Positions 1 through 8,298 are shown, numbered from the stretch's first letter. The stretch: 64,000 nucleotides of DNA from Fibrivirga algicola (GCF_011742925.1 NZ_WAEL01000002.1:558001-622000); one strand, 5' to 3'. Numbers and translations: made by a program. The notes: a model not told the origin generated them from the letters alone.

Positions 1-988
1 CGCGGATTTGGTCGCGCAACTGATCAACGGTTAGCCAATCGGTGTTGGTGCCCGAATTGTACTTGAAGCCTTCGGAAACGCGGTTACCGTTGAACGCCTT
101 CAGGTAGTCATCAACCTCCCAGGTGGGGGTCGAAGGTGTAATCACATAGTACCGTTCGGTTTCAACTGTATTGAGCGAATCTGTTTCGGTGATCATCTCT
201 TCGTGCAGTTTCTCACCGGGACGTACCCCCACCAGCACCTGCTCGCAGTTGGGACCAATGGCCGTGGCCACGTCGGTAATCCGGTACGACGGAATCTTGG
301 GTACGTAGATTTCACCGCCCCAGGCATGTTCCAGCGCATACAGCACCATCTCCACACCATCTTCGAGCGAGATGTTGAAACGTGTCATGTCGTTATGCGT
401 GATGGGCAATACGCCTTCTTTCCGCTTCTCCAGGAAGAACGGTACCACCGACCCCCGCGAGCCGATCACGTTGCCGTAACGAACCACCGAGAAGGTCAGG
501 TCACGCGCACCTTTCATGTTGTTGGCAGCCACGAAGAGTTTATCCGAGCAGAGTTTAGTCGCGCCGTACAGGTTGATCGGCGCGGCGGCTTTATCCGTCG
601 AAAGGGCCACTACACGTTGTACGCCGTTGTCGAGGGCCGCGTTGATCACGTTCTCGGCACCGAAGACATTGGTCTTGATGCATTCCATCGGATTGTATTC
701 AGCGGCGGGTACCTGCTTCAGCGCAGCAGCGTGAATGATAATGTCGATACCTTCGCAAGCCCGCTTCAGCCGTTCACCATCGCGCACGTCGCCGATAAAA
801 TAGCGCATGGCTTTGTAGGTACTGGTCGGAAACGTCTGGCTCATTTCGAACTGCTTCAGTTCGTCGCGCGAGTACACCACCAGCCGTTTAATGTTGGGAT
901 GGCGCTTCAGCACCATTTCCACGAACTTCTTGCCAAATGAGCCGGTACCACCGGTGATAAGGATGGATTTATTTGATAGATCAAGCAT
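1..988 (-). CDS. pseB: UDP-N-acetylglucosamine 4,6-dehydratase (PseB family), 3' end cut by window edge
   Basis: I translated this directly from the minus strand. It is a short-chain dehydrogenase/reductase-type nucleotide-sugar enzyme. The N-terminus has the Rossmann glycine motif TGGTGSFG, and the middle has STDKA followed by YGATK, the usual catalytic Thr/Asp/Lys and Tyr/Lys pair of inverting 4,6-dehydratases. PseB makes UDP-4-keto-6-deoxy-AltNAc from UDP-GlcNAc, the first step to pseudaminic acid or related 6-deoxy amino sugars of surface glycans. About 329 codons are visible, so little is missing at the C-terminus. The start at 988 begins MLDLSNKSILITGG, which fits the family start. It lies 31 bp beyond the stop of the next minus-strand gene, and the pair probably belongs to a surface polysaccharide locus that continues off the left edge. 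A sibling dehydratase with another sugar product is possible. Confidence 0.92.
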   Translation of the reverse strand, partial: MLDLSNKSILITGGTGSFGKKFVEMVLKRHPNIKRLVVYSRDELKQFEMSQTFPTSTYKAMRYFIGDVRDGERLKRACEGIDIIIHAAALKQVPAAEYNPMECIKTNVFGAENVINAALDNGVQRVVALSTDKAAAPINLYGATKLCSDKLFVAANNMKGARDLTFSVVRYGNVIGSRGSVVPFFLEKRKEGVLPITHNDMTRFNISLEDGVEMVLYALEHAWGGEIYVPKIPSYRITDVATAIGPNCEQVLVGVRPGEKLHEEMITETDSLNTVETERYYVITPSTPTWEVDDYLKAFNGNRVSEGFKYNSGTNTDWLTVDQLRDQIR

Positions 989-1019
989 ATGAGATGGGTA
1001 CACGGAAATGGTACGCGGA

Positions 1020-1904
1020 TTATTGAATGTTGACTCTTCTGAACGCATCGACGTAGCTTTTGGCGCTTGCGTTCAGGACCTGAACGTTCAGCGAGGCAGC
1101 ATAGTCGCGCAGGACTTCGTAACTATAAAATGCTTTTGACAGCGACGCAAATTGCGCTGACATCCGCGAGGTTTCTTTCTTCACTACGTCGTAAACCGGA
1201 ATGTAAGCTACCGTGCCGGGTTTATCATAGAAGTGCTCCTGCTTCATCAACAGTTCATTGCTTTCTGACATCCGGATTTCTTCATGCCAGGAATGATCGG
1301 CCCCAAACAGGTACACTTCCTTGAAACGCCGGGTGATGGCCAGATACAGCGACGCCGCCAGAATATTCTGCGATTGCGGCATGCCCCAACCCTTTCGAAA
1401 AATGAAAAAGCGAAACCAGTCGTACCCTCGCACAACAGTGTAGTTGAAAAAGACAACGCTGACGTTTGGATGCTTCCGATGCAGCTGGCCGATCAGGTAG
1501 CTACCCCGCGCCGATTGGGGCACAAACAGGGTCATGGGCCATACGGTGAGGTTGATCAGGCAGCGAATCGTTTTTTCAACGTCTTTCCGGCTGTTGTTTT
1601 GTTCGCTGTACAGGAAAAACGCCGGGTCGAGCAAGGCGTAGTTCATCGGCTGCAACTGCGCATACTCGGGCGATGACGCGAAGTTGTTCACGCAGATCAC
1701 CTCCGTTTCCCGAATGAACGCCAGGTCAGTATCAAGCGATTGCCGAAGTGATGGGCCATTACCAAGAATAGAGCAGGCCGATTTCTGGGGAGCGGGGAAG
1801 GCTACCGAAAAGCGGGATTTGATCAGTACTTTCAGTAACGACAGCACCGTGTCGATGAAGAGACCAACGTGACGCGAAGCGGCGTTAAAACTAGTTTCGA
1901 GCAT
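1020..1904 (-). CDS. MptE/DUF115-like Rossmann protein, probable surface-glycan function
   Basis: The protein has a glycine-rich nucleotide-binding-like segment, SILGNGPSLRQSL, and a later YLFGADHSWHE segment. Both are typical of the 6-hydroxymethylpterin-pyrophosphokinase-like / DUF115 proteins found in cell-surface polysaccharide clusters. I cannot assign a reaction. The reading frame stays open to an ATG at 2114, but the extra 70 residues are basic, low in coding character and would leave only 55 bp to the divergent regulator. I therefore prefer the ATG at 1904, starting MLETSFNAASRHVGLF, which gives about 294 residues; an ATG at 1919 is another option. A GAGG just before the 2114 ATG keeps the long form possible. 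Its position directly upstream of pseB suggests a shared surface-glycan role. Confidence 0.6.
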   Translation of the reverse strand: MLETSFNAASRHVGLFIDTVLSLLKVLIKSRFSVAFPAPQKSACSILGNGPSLRQSLDTDLAFIRETEVICVNNFASSPEYAQLQPMNYALLDPAFFLYSEQNNSRKDVEKTIRCLINLTVWPMTLFVPQSARGSYLIGQLHRKHPNVSVVFFNYTVVRGYDWFRFFIFRKGWGMPQSQNILAASLYLAITRRFKEVYLFGADHSWHEEIRMSESNELLMKQEHFYDKPGTVAYIPVYDVVKKETSRMSAQFASLSKAFYSYEVLRDYAASLNVQVLNASAKSYVDAFRRVNIQ

Positions 1905-2169
1905 AGAAGCACCCACCATCGGGCTTGCAAAAATACCATAATGGCGGCAATACCTATTCGTCGCTTTTTTTCCTCTGCGTGTTTTCCTGGACGATAAGCG
2001 GCCTGCATTAGCCTCACTGGCAACGTTCCCGGCAACGATTGCATAGATAAAATCAGATATTTTCTTGTTTCTGTCTAAGAATCGGAGAAAATTAACGTAG
2101 TCTATTACTATCATTCCGCCTCGATTCTATCTTCTTACCCTTGCCCGAACGAAATTTACTCTATCTGTT

Positions 2170-3264
2170 ATGGTACAACGACAAGCCATCGAAACTCGTC
2201 AGCGTCGTCAATCGTATGACTTCATCGATGTATACCCCAGTACGTCTGTTCCCATTTACCGATTGCAGTTTAACCCGAAAGACAAGACGCCCAAGTACAA
2301 GCAGATTGTTCAGTCGATTATCACTGACATTGGGCGGGGGGTGTTACGCAAGGGTGAGCAGTTGCCATCGATCAGCGAGTTAAGCATCGAGTATTACCTC
2401 GCCCGCGACACCGTGGAGAAAGCGTACCGCGAACTGCGCGAGCGCGGCTACATTACGTCGGTGCAGGGCAAGGGATATTACGTTCAGGCCAACGATGCGC
2501 TCAAGCTCAAGATCCTTTTGGTGTTCAATAAGCTCAGTTCCTATAAGAAGATCATTTACTACGCCTTTCTGAAAGCCCTCGGCGACCGGGCCAACGTTGA
2601 TCTGCAGATTCACCACTACAGCGCTCAGCATTTTCAGGAGATTATCGAGCAAAGCCTCGGTAAGTACAACTACTACGTGATCATGCCGCACTTCACGCAG
2701 GATCTCGACAAAGCCAATTACATGGACGTGCTTGGGTCGATTCCGGCCAACCAGCTGGTCTTGCTCGACAAGGACGTACCTGAACTGCCCGGTAACTTCC
2801 TGAGCGTTCACCAGAACTTCGATAAAGACATTCGCGAGGCGCTGGAAACAGCCCAGGATCTGCTGACTAAATACAACCGGATGGTGCTGGTGCTGCCAAG
2901 CGATGGCAATTACCCGGTCGAAATTGCGCGCGGGTTCCGGTCGTTCTGCATCAATGCCAACAAGGACTTTGCCATTAAGGAAAACGCTGTAAATGAGCAC
3001 CTGCAGGCCGGCACCGCCTACGTGGTTGTTGAAGAAACCGACCTGTCTGAACTGGTCAAAAAAGTGCGGCAAACCAATTTTCAGCTAGGGCGCGAAATCG
3101 GGATGATCTCCTTCAATGATACTACCCTGAAAGAACTGCTGGACATCACCGTAGTAAGCACCAACTTCGAAGCGATGGGCTACACCACAGCCTCGTTGCT
3201 ACTCGACAACAAGCACATAAAGGTTAAAAATCCATTCTACATGATCCGGCGCGGGTCGTTGTAG
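2170..3264 (+). CDS. GntR-family transcriptional regulator with LacI-like sensor domain
   Basis: This is a DNA-binding repressor or activator of the AraR-like architecture. Residues about 35-105 form a GntR winged helix: PKYKQIVQSI, then GEQLPSISELS, then ARDTVEKAYRELRERGY and a wing ending GKGYYVQ. Residues about 115-360 are a periplasmic-binding-protein/LacI-like effector domain with segments such as YYVIMPHF, NQLVLLDKD and GMISFNDT. Regulators of this build in Bacteroidota often sit near sugar-utilization genes, and B. theta FucR is a GntR-type example. It is the only transcription factor in the window and lies about 3.5 kb from the 3' end of the PUL, so control of pectin or rhamnose genes is plausible but inferred. 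The long basic N-terminal tail of about 30 residues is unusual. A strong terminator follows at 3313-3345. Confidence 0.88.
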   Translation: MVQRQAIETRQRRQSYDFIDVYPSTSVPIYRLQFNPKDKTPKYKQIVQSIITDIGRGVLRKGEQLPSISELSIEYYLARDTVEKAYRELRERGYITSVQGKGYYVQANDALKLKILLVFNKLSSYKKIIYYAFLKALGDRANVDLQIHHYSAQHFQEIIEQSLGKYNYYVIMPHFTQDLDKANYMDVLGSIPANQLVLLDKDVPELPGNFLSVHQNFDKDIREALETAQDLLTKYNRMVLVLPSDGNYPVEIARGFRSFCINANKDFAIKENAVNEHLQAGTAYVVVEETDLSELVKKVRQTNFQLGREIGMISFNDTTLKELLDITVVSTNFEAMGYTTASLLLDNKHIKVKNPFYMIRRGSL

Positions 3265-3312
3265 TTGGGTACACCCCTCTTTTTTAGTAAGCTTTTATTC
3301 TCATAAACTCGA

Positions 3313-3345
3313 GAAGTCCATTAGCTATCTGATGGACTTCTTTTT
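3313..3345 (+). terminator. Intrinsic terminator after the GntR regulator
   Basis: A perfect 9-bp stem (GAAGTCCAT / ATGGACTTC) with a 10-nt loop is followed directly by five T residues. It sits 48 bp after the stop of the regulator and separates it from the next plus-strand gene at 3403, which should therefore have its own promoter. Confidence 0.85.
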
Positions 3346-3402
3346 GTGAGTTAATCCACCCCGAACGAATTCTAGTTCAGATTACTACTTCCGCTGCAAT
3401 TC

Positions 3403-5553
3403 ATGCGTTTTCTCTCCTCACTTATTTTTTTGCTGGTAACCGCTGGCCTCGCCACTGCGCATACGGGCTCATCTCCCAAAATTGATCGTAAAGCGTTGGT
3501 TGCCCGCCACGCCGTGATCAACACCCGGTTCGATACGCTGGGATCCGTGTCGGTTGGTAACGGCGAATTTGCGTTTACGGTCGATGCGACGGGCCTGCAA
3601 ACCTTCCCTGATTATTACAAAGACGCCGTGCCGCTGGGTACACAGTCGCAATGGGGCTGGCATGCCGTACCCAATCCGGCCAATTATAAGCTGAGTGAAG
3701 TGTATAATTCCATCGATCAGCATGGTCGGAAAGTGCCGTACACGTTTTCAATCAAAGGGGCGGGCAGGCAGGAAGCCGTATCGAATTATTTTCGCGAAAA
3801 CCCGCACCGGCTGCACCTCGGCATGATTGGCTTCGACCTGAGGAAAGCGGATGGCTCAACCGCGAAGATGGCCGATCTGCGGAACATCCGGCAGACGCTG
3901 GATATGTGGAAAGGCGAAATTCATAGCCATTTTGAGGTAGACAATCAGCCCGTTGATGTGGTAACCATCTGCCACCCCGCGCAGGATATGGTAGCCGTTC
4001 AGGTACGTTCCCCGCTGGTGTCGACGGGTCGGTTGCTGGTCACGCTGCGCTTCCCCTACGGGGCTACTGACTGGGAGGGTATTCCTGATTTCAATAAGCC
4101 CACCCGCCACATCACCCGCCTGCGGCCAACAACTGCCAACGTCGTGGTGCTGGAGCGCCAGCTCGACACTACCCGCTACACCGCCGCCCTTGCCTGGACG
4201 GGAAAAGCAACCGTTCGCGAAGTAAAGGCCCACGAGTTTACACTAACCCCTGACAAATCGGCCACGACGCTCGCCTTCACATGCCGGTTTACGTCAAGCG
4301 CATCACCAGCAAAAACAGCCCAACCTACTTTTGCCACGACGCAGCAGGCTAACCAGACCCACTGGTACTCATTCTGGACTACGGGTGGGGCTGTCGACTT
4401 ATCGGGCAGCACCGATCCACGGGCGAAAGAGTTGGAGCGTCGAATTGTACTGTCGCAGTATCTGACCAAGATTCAGTGTTCGGGCACTATTCCGCCGCAG
4501 GAAACCGGCCTGACCTACAACAGCTGGTACGGCAAGCCGCACCTGGAAATGCACTGGTGGCACGCGGCCCATTTTCCGCTCTGGAACCGTCCCGCGCTGC
4601 TCGAAAAAAGCCTGGGCTGGTATACCATAGCCCGACCCGGCGCCGCTGATCTGGCACAACGGCAGGGCTTTAAGGGCGTTCGCTGGCAGAAAATGGTCGA
4701 TGAGGTCGGCAACGAAAGCCCCTCCCCGATCGGCCCGTTCCTGATCTGGCAGCAGCCGCACTTTATCTATTTCGCCGAACTCAGCTACCGCAACCACCTC
4801 GACCAGAAGACGCTGAACACCTACAAAGACCTCGTCTTCGCTACTGCCGACTTCATGGCGTCCTACGCCTGGCTCGATCCGAAGAAAGGCAAGTACATCC
4901 TGGGCAAAGGCATGATTCCGGCGCAGGAGCGCTTCAAATATGCCAGCACCTATAACCCACCCTTCGAACTGGCTTACTGGTGGTGGGGCCTGACTACCGC
5001 GCAGCAATGGCGCGAACGCCTGGGCATGCCCCGCAACCCGGAATGGGATAAGGTACTGGCCGGTCTGTCGCCGTTTCCCGCGCAGGATGGTCTGTATCTG
5101 GCCGCCGAAAGTGCCTCCGATTCATACACTAATCCAGAGTTCATGACCGATCACCCGGCAGTGTTGGGGGCTTATGGATACATGCCAAAAACGCCCTCAC
5201 TCGACGTACCCACCATGGACCGTACCTTCGACAAGATTATGACCGTCTGGAATTGGGAAAGCACCTGGGGCTGGGATTATCCGCTCGTAGCCATGACCGC
5301 CGCCCGCCTCGGCAAACCCGACAAAGCCATCGACGCCCTGCTGATGCCGGTGACGAAAAATACCTTCCTGCACAACGGCCACAACTACCAGCGCGATAAC
5401 CTCCGCATTTACCTGCCCGGCAATGGGGGTCTGCTTACGGCCGTAGCCATGATGTGCGCCGGTTGGGATAACGGTCCAGGTACGTTGTCGCCCGGTTTCC
5501 CGAAGAATGGCAAATGGGTAGTGCGCTGGGAAAATCTGGCAAAGATGCCGTAG
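3403..5553 (+). CDS. Secreted (alpha/alpha)6-barrel putative glycoside hydrolase
   Basis: The start is a hydrophobic signal peptide (MRFLSSLIFLLVTAGLATAH), so the protein is exported. Residues about 30-310 look like an N-terminal beta-sandwich (GSVSVGNGEFAFTVDATG, then TFPDYYKDAVPLGTQSQWGWH). Residues about 345-700 look like a six-hairpin glycosidase barrel, with aromatic and acidic stretches such as LEMHWWHAAHFPLWNR and MTVWNWESTWGWDYP. This plan matches clans related to GH65/GH95/GH15, but I cannot place it in a numbered family or name the acid/base. It is transcribed toward, but separate from, the minus-strand PUL, between the GntR regulator and the 59-bp palindrome. A role in removing a terminal sugar from pectin side chains is inferred from its neighbours. 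Confidence 0.75.
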   Translation: MRFLSSLIFLLVTAGLATAHTGSSPKIDRKALVARHAVINTRFDTLGSVSVGNGEFAFTVDATGLQTFPDYYKDAVPLGTQSQWGWHAVPNPANYKLSEVYNSIDQHGRKVPYTFSIKGAGRQEAVSNYFRENPHRLHLGMIGFDLRKADGSTAKMADLRNIRQTLDMWKGEIHSHFEVDNQPVDVVTICHPAQDMVAVQVRSPLVSTGRLLVTLRFPYGATDWEGIPDFNKPTRHITRLRPTTANVVVLERQLDTTRYTAALAWTGKATVREVKAHEFTLTPDKSATTLAFTCRFTSSASPAKTAQPTFATTQQANQTHWYSFWTTGGAVDLSGSTDPRAKELERRIVLSQYLTKIQCSGTIPPQETGLTYNSWYGKPHLEMHWWHAAHFPLWNRPALLEKSLGWYTIARPGAADLAQRQGFKGVRWQKMVDEVGNESPSPIGPFLIWQQPHFIYFAELSYRNHLDQKTLNTYKDLVFATADFMASYAWLDPKKGKYILGKGMIPAQERFKYASTYNPPFELAYWWWGLTTAQQWRERLGMPRNPEWDKVLAGLSPFPAQDGLYLAAESASDSYTNPEFMTDHPAVLGAYGYMPKTPSLDVPTMDRTFDKIMTVWNWESTWGWDYPLVAMTAARLGKPDKAIDALLMPVTKNTFLHNGHNYQRDNLRIYLPGNGGLLTAVAMMCAGWDNGPGTLSPGFPKNGKWVVRWENLAKMP

Positions 5554-5600
5554 GTACGAGGCGTACAGGAGCAGAAACGTCCCCAAAAAAAAGTAGCTAG

Positions 5601-5659
5601 CCAAGCAAAAGCCGTTATTTATTGCAACACTGTTGCAATAAATAACGGCTTTTGCTTGG
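5601..5659. promoter_or_regulatory. Perfect 59-bp palindrome with TTGCAACA-C-TGTTGCAA core
   Basis: The two 29-nt arms are perfect reverse complements around the single central base at 5630. The innermost 17 nt read TTGCAACACTGTTGCAA. The 15-nt core TGCAACACTGTTGCA is repeated once more at 5684-5698. No T-tract follows, so this is not an ordinary terminator, although it could fold as a cruciform or RNA hairpin. It lies 47 bp after the glycosidase stop and 66 bp before the flavoprotein start. Its most likely role is a dyad operator for the flavoprotein gene; the binding protein is unknown. Confidence 0.7.
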
Positions 5660-5683
5660 AGAACAGCAATAATAGTATTCTCT

Positions 5684-5698
5684 TTGCAACACTGTTGC
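5684..5698. promoter_or_regulatory. Second copy of the 15-bp dyad operator-like core
   Basis: TGCAACACTGTTGCA is identical to the centre of the 59-bp palindrome, with centres 61 bp apart, about six helical turns. It ends 27 bp before the ATG at 5726, a position where a bound repressor would block transcription of the flavoprotein gene. The repeat is seen directly; the operator function is inferred. Confidence 0.6.
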
Positions 5699-5725
5699 AT
5701 GATACTTATTTTACACGGAGACAAT

Positions 5726-6655
5726 ATGGCCAACGAACAAGCATACGATGTACTGATTATTGGCGGCAGCAATGCCGGACTAAGTGCTGCCATGTTACTT
5801 GGCCGCTCCCTACGCCGGGTACTGGTAATCGACGCAGGTAAGCCCTGCAACCGACAAACGCCCCATTCGCACGGTTTTCTGACCCGCGACGGTGAAACGC
5901 CAGCCACCATGTCGGCTATCGCCCGCGACCAGGCAGGGAAATATCCAACCGTCCAGTTTCTAGCTGATACAGTCGTTTCGGCCGCACAGGCAGACCACGG
6001 GTTCACGGTGACAACAACGAGCGGTGCTTCCTTTTCAGCCCGAAAGCTCCTGTTATCAACAGGCGTAGCCGACATCATGCCCGATCTAGCGGGCTTTGCC
6101 GACTGCTGGGGCATATCGGTGCTGCACTGCCCGTATTGTCATGGCTACGAAGTGCATAGTCAGCCACTGGGCATACTGGCGAATGGCGAGATGGGCTACG
6201 AACTGGCTACGCTTATTCAGCACTGGACCGACCAGCTTACCCTGTATACCAACGGCCCATCAACCTTGGACGATACCCAACGGCAAACGCTGGAGCAACT
6301 TCATATTCCAATTATAGAAACGCCCGTCGACGCTCTTGAACACGAGTCGGGTCAGCTCACGGCCTTACGCTTCACCGACGGAACGCGGGCGCACCCGACA
6401 GCCATTTTTGCCCGTGTCCCCTTCCAGCACCATACCGACATCGCCGATCAACTAGGCTGCGCCATGACCAAAAACAACTTGATTCAGGCGAGCGAGTTTG
6501 GCGAAACCAACGTACCCGGCCTGTTCGCCGCTGGCGACATCACAAACCCTTTTCGACAGGTAGCGATCGCAATCGCCAATGGTTCCAAGGCCGCCGCGTG
6601 GATCAATAGGGAACTGATTGCCGAAGACCTGCAACTACGGCTTCAGGACGCGTAG
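5726..6655 (+). CDS. NAD(P)/FAD-dependent oxidoreductase, thioredoxin-reductase-like with CPYC motif
   Basis: This is a two-domain flavoprotein of about 309 residues. It has the FAD dinucleotide motif IIGGSNAGLSAA near the N-terminus, a redox CxxC in LHCPYCHGYE (C135 and C138 from this start), and the C-terminal FAD signature LFAAGDIT. True thioredoxin reductases usually have CATC, whereas CPYCHG occurs in a related subgroup that includes small-molecule dithiol oxidases of the GliT/HlmI type. The NAD(P)-binding motif is degenerate (GILANGEMGYE), which leaves pyridine nucleotide use open. The frame is open from 5684, but the ATG at 5726 has GGAG five bases upstream and starts ANEQAYDVLIIGG, as expected. 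It appears to be monocistronic, with dyad operators upstream and a strong hairpin terminator downstream. The physiological substrate is unknown. Confidence 0.88.
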   Translation: MANEQAYDVLIIGGSNAGLSAAMLLGRSLRRVLVIDAGKPCNRQTPHSHGFLTRDGETPATMSAIARDQAGKYPTVQFLADTVVSAAQADHGFTVTTTSGASFSARKLLLSTGVADIMPDLAGFADCWGISVLHCPYCHGYEVHSQPLGILANGEMGYELATLIQHWTDQLTLYTNGPSTLDDTQRQTLEQLHIPIIETPVDALEHESGQLTALRFTDGTRAHPTAIFARVPFQHHTDIADQLGCAMTKNNLIQASEFGETNVPGLFAAGDITNPFRQVAIAIANGSKAAAWINRELIAEDLQLRLQDA

Positions 6656-6677
6656 TTGTTCTATCTTGCTTTCGCTA

Positions 6678-6712
6678 TTGCTTCGCGCTGCCTAGCCTAC
6701 AGCGCGAAGCAA
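6678..6712. repeat. REP-like inverted repeat, TTGCTTCGCGC family
   Basis: A perfect 13-bp inverted repeat (TTGCTTCGCGCTG / CAGCGCGAAGCAA) around a 9-nt loop CCTAGCCTA. It is the cleanest copy of a motif that recurs, whole or in part, at about 8219, 11527, 21359, 40381, 41426 and 42915. It lies between two convergent genes. Confidence 0.75.
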
Positions 6713-6720
6713 TACAAATA

Positions 6721-6770
6721 AAAACGAGGTACGTTGCCCCATATCCCTAGCGGCAACGTACCTCGTTTTT
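6721..6770. terminator. Bidirectional intrinsic terminator between convergent genes
   Basis: An 18-bp perfect stem (AAAACGAGGTACGTTGCC and its complement) encloses a 13-nt loop. A-rich sequence on the left and a T run on the right give a U-tract in both directions. It should end both the plus-strand flavoprotein transcript and the long minus-strand PUL transcript, whose last gene stops at 6790. Both arms contain the over-represented GGTACGT/ACGTACC word. Confidence 0.85.
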
Positions 6771-6789
6771 CATAAAGCATCCAACGTTC

Positions 6790-8199
6790 CTACAACCTCA
6801 AGCCGTCGCTATTTTTCACGACGACAGGCTTGCTGTCTTTAGCGGTGATCTGAAGGTTTTTTACCGTCCAGCCTTTAGCGTAGTCGATCTGACCAGCAGA
6901 ATTAGCGGCAATGATTACGTCGGTGAACGTGAAGTTTTCGAGCAATGAATTAGCGAGGCCCGCCGCCATGATGCCGCGCTTAGCGCCAGTAACTTTCAAC
7001 CCGGAAATATGCACGTCTTTAAAATGCGGAATGCCTCGTTCGGCCGGTTCCACTTTGGCCAGCATCGCCTTCCAGTGGGGTGGCAAAGTCGCTTCGGTGT
7101 AGCCAGCGGGCAGGGTCGAGTAGCTGTAGCTGGGGTTCCAGTTCATGGTTACCTCCACCGGCACACCAACGTCTTCCATCGTAATGTTTTCCATGTAGAT
7201 GTCCGACACAGTGCCGCCCCGCGTCATGGCCGACTTGAGGCGAATACCTACGCCAGTGCCTTTGGCGGTCAGGTTGCGGGCCATCACGTGGTTGATACCG
7301 CCTGATGTTTCGCTGCCAAAGGTGATTAGCCCGCCACCGGCACCAGATACGCAGTTTTGAATGAGCACGTATTCCGTTGGTCGATTCACGCGTAGCCCAT
7401 CCCAGTCGCGACCGGCTTTGAGGCAGAAATTATCGTCGTTGCAATCGATGTCGCAGTGCTGCACCAGAATGTAGGTCGACGAGTCGATATCGATACCATC
7501 GGTGCTGGGTCCATGCCCGCCGATGTTGTTACGAATTATCAGCCCATCGGCCGTAATGTGATCGGAATAGAGAATATGGACTGTCCAGAAACCAGCCTGT
7601 TGCAGCGTGATGCTTTTGAGTGTCACATCTGATGAGCCAGAAACGAGCAGCGTGCGGGGGCGTTTGGCGTCATAATCCACGATCCAGCGCAAGCCCTTTG
7701 CTTCGTAGTCTTTACGCAAGGCCCAGTAGCTATCCCAAAACGGTTTCCCCTGCGCGTTGACAATACCCTGACCCGTGATCGCTACGTTTTTCTGATCGAT
7801 GATGTTGATCAGTGCCGCCGGCCAGCGCATTTCAATGCCTGCCACCCGCGTATCGATCTCCGGATAATCGGACAGCGATTGGCTACCAAGCAATTCAACG
7901 CCTTTGTCGAGGTGCAGGGTAACGCCTTGTTTGAGAAACAACGAGCCCGTGAGATACTGCCCCGGTTTGAACGTCACCACACCGCCCCCCTTTGCCGCGC
8001 AGGCATCGATCGTCTGCTGAATGGCCTTTGTTGCGAGCGTTTTCCCATCCGCAACGGCGCCATAGGTAGTGGTCGAAAACACCGTTTTTTTCGATGGGGC
8101 CGTGCGCGCGCCAACCAGTTTCACCCAGGCTGGGGGCGCGGATGTTTCAGCGGCGGCGGTGGGGAGCAGGAAGGAGAGAAAAAGCAGAAGGTTGATCAT
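6790..8199 (-). CDS. GH28 polygalacturonase-family glycoside hydrolase
   Basis: This is an exported right-handed beta-helix enzyme of 469 residues with a signal peptide ending near AAAE. It carries the GH28 catalytic set: STDGIDID with D234, CNDDNFCLKAG with D255/D256, GGGLITFGSE around 288-297 replacing the usual GHG motif, and the basic RLK at 320-322. GH28 enzymes invert and hydrolyse alpha-1,4 galacturonate or galacturonate-rhamnose bonds. With PL11, CE12 and GH105 genes in the same block, a rhamnogalacturonan hydrolase or exo-galacturonidase role is as likely as polygalacturonase. The missing His of the GHG motif suggests an exo-acting or atypical subgroup. It is the last gene of the minus-strand block, before the bidirectional terminator. 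The 16 bases before its ATG closely match those before two other PUL genes. Confidence 0.92.
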   Translation of the reverse strand: MINLLLFLSFLLPTAAAETSAPPAWVKLVGARTAPSKKTVFSTTTYGAVADGKTLATKAIQQTIDACAAKGGGVVTFKPGQYLTGSLFLKQGVTLHLDKGVELLGSQSLSDYPEIDTRVAGIEMRWPAALINIIDQKNVAITGQGIVNAQGKPFWDSYWALRKDYEAKGLRWIVDYDAKRPRTLLVSGSSDVTLKSITLQQAGFWTVHILYSDHITADGLIIRNNIGGHGPSTDGIDIDSSTYILVQHCDIDCNDDNFCLKAGRDWDGLRVNRPTEYVLIQNCVSGAGGGLITFGSETSGGINHVMARNLTAKGTGVGIRLKSAMTRGGTVSDIYMENITMEDVGVPVEVTMNWNPSYSYSTLPAGYTEATLPPHWKAMLAKVEPAERGIPHFKDVHISGLKVTGAKRGIMAAGLANSLLENFTFTDVIIAANSAGQIDYAKGWTVKNLQITAKDSKPVVVKNSDGLRL

Positions 8200-8218
8200 G
8201 TTGGGGAAATTGGGAAGC

Positions 8219-8276
8219 GTTGCTTCGCGCTGTAGGCCGAAACGTCGGACCGCCTTCGACAGGCTAGGGTGAGGCA
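8219..8276. repeat. Composite REP-like intergenic repeat
   Basis: GTTGCTTCGCGCTGTAGG (8219-8236) is followed by CCTTCGACAGGCTAGGGTGA, which resembles the common bacterial GTCACCCTGAGCCTGTCGAAGGG repeat read from the other strand. It occupies most of the gap between GH28 and the NTF2-like gene, on the leader side of GH28. Confidence 0.5.
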
Positions 8277-8298
8277 GTCTATCTAGTAAATAACGATA

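Noticed and set aside
1905-2114. Seventy-codon N-terminal extension of the MptE/DUF115-like protein
   Set aside because: The extension is basic, lacks family similarity and would nearly close the divergent promoter gap; kept only as an alternative because of a GAGG before the 2114 ATG.
5197-6114. Minus-strand open frame (305 codons) running across the 59-bp palindrome
   Set aside because: It overlaps two well-supported plus-strand genes and reads through the palindrome; its translation looks like random sequence.
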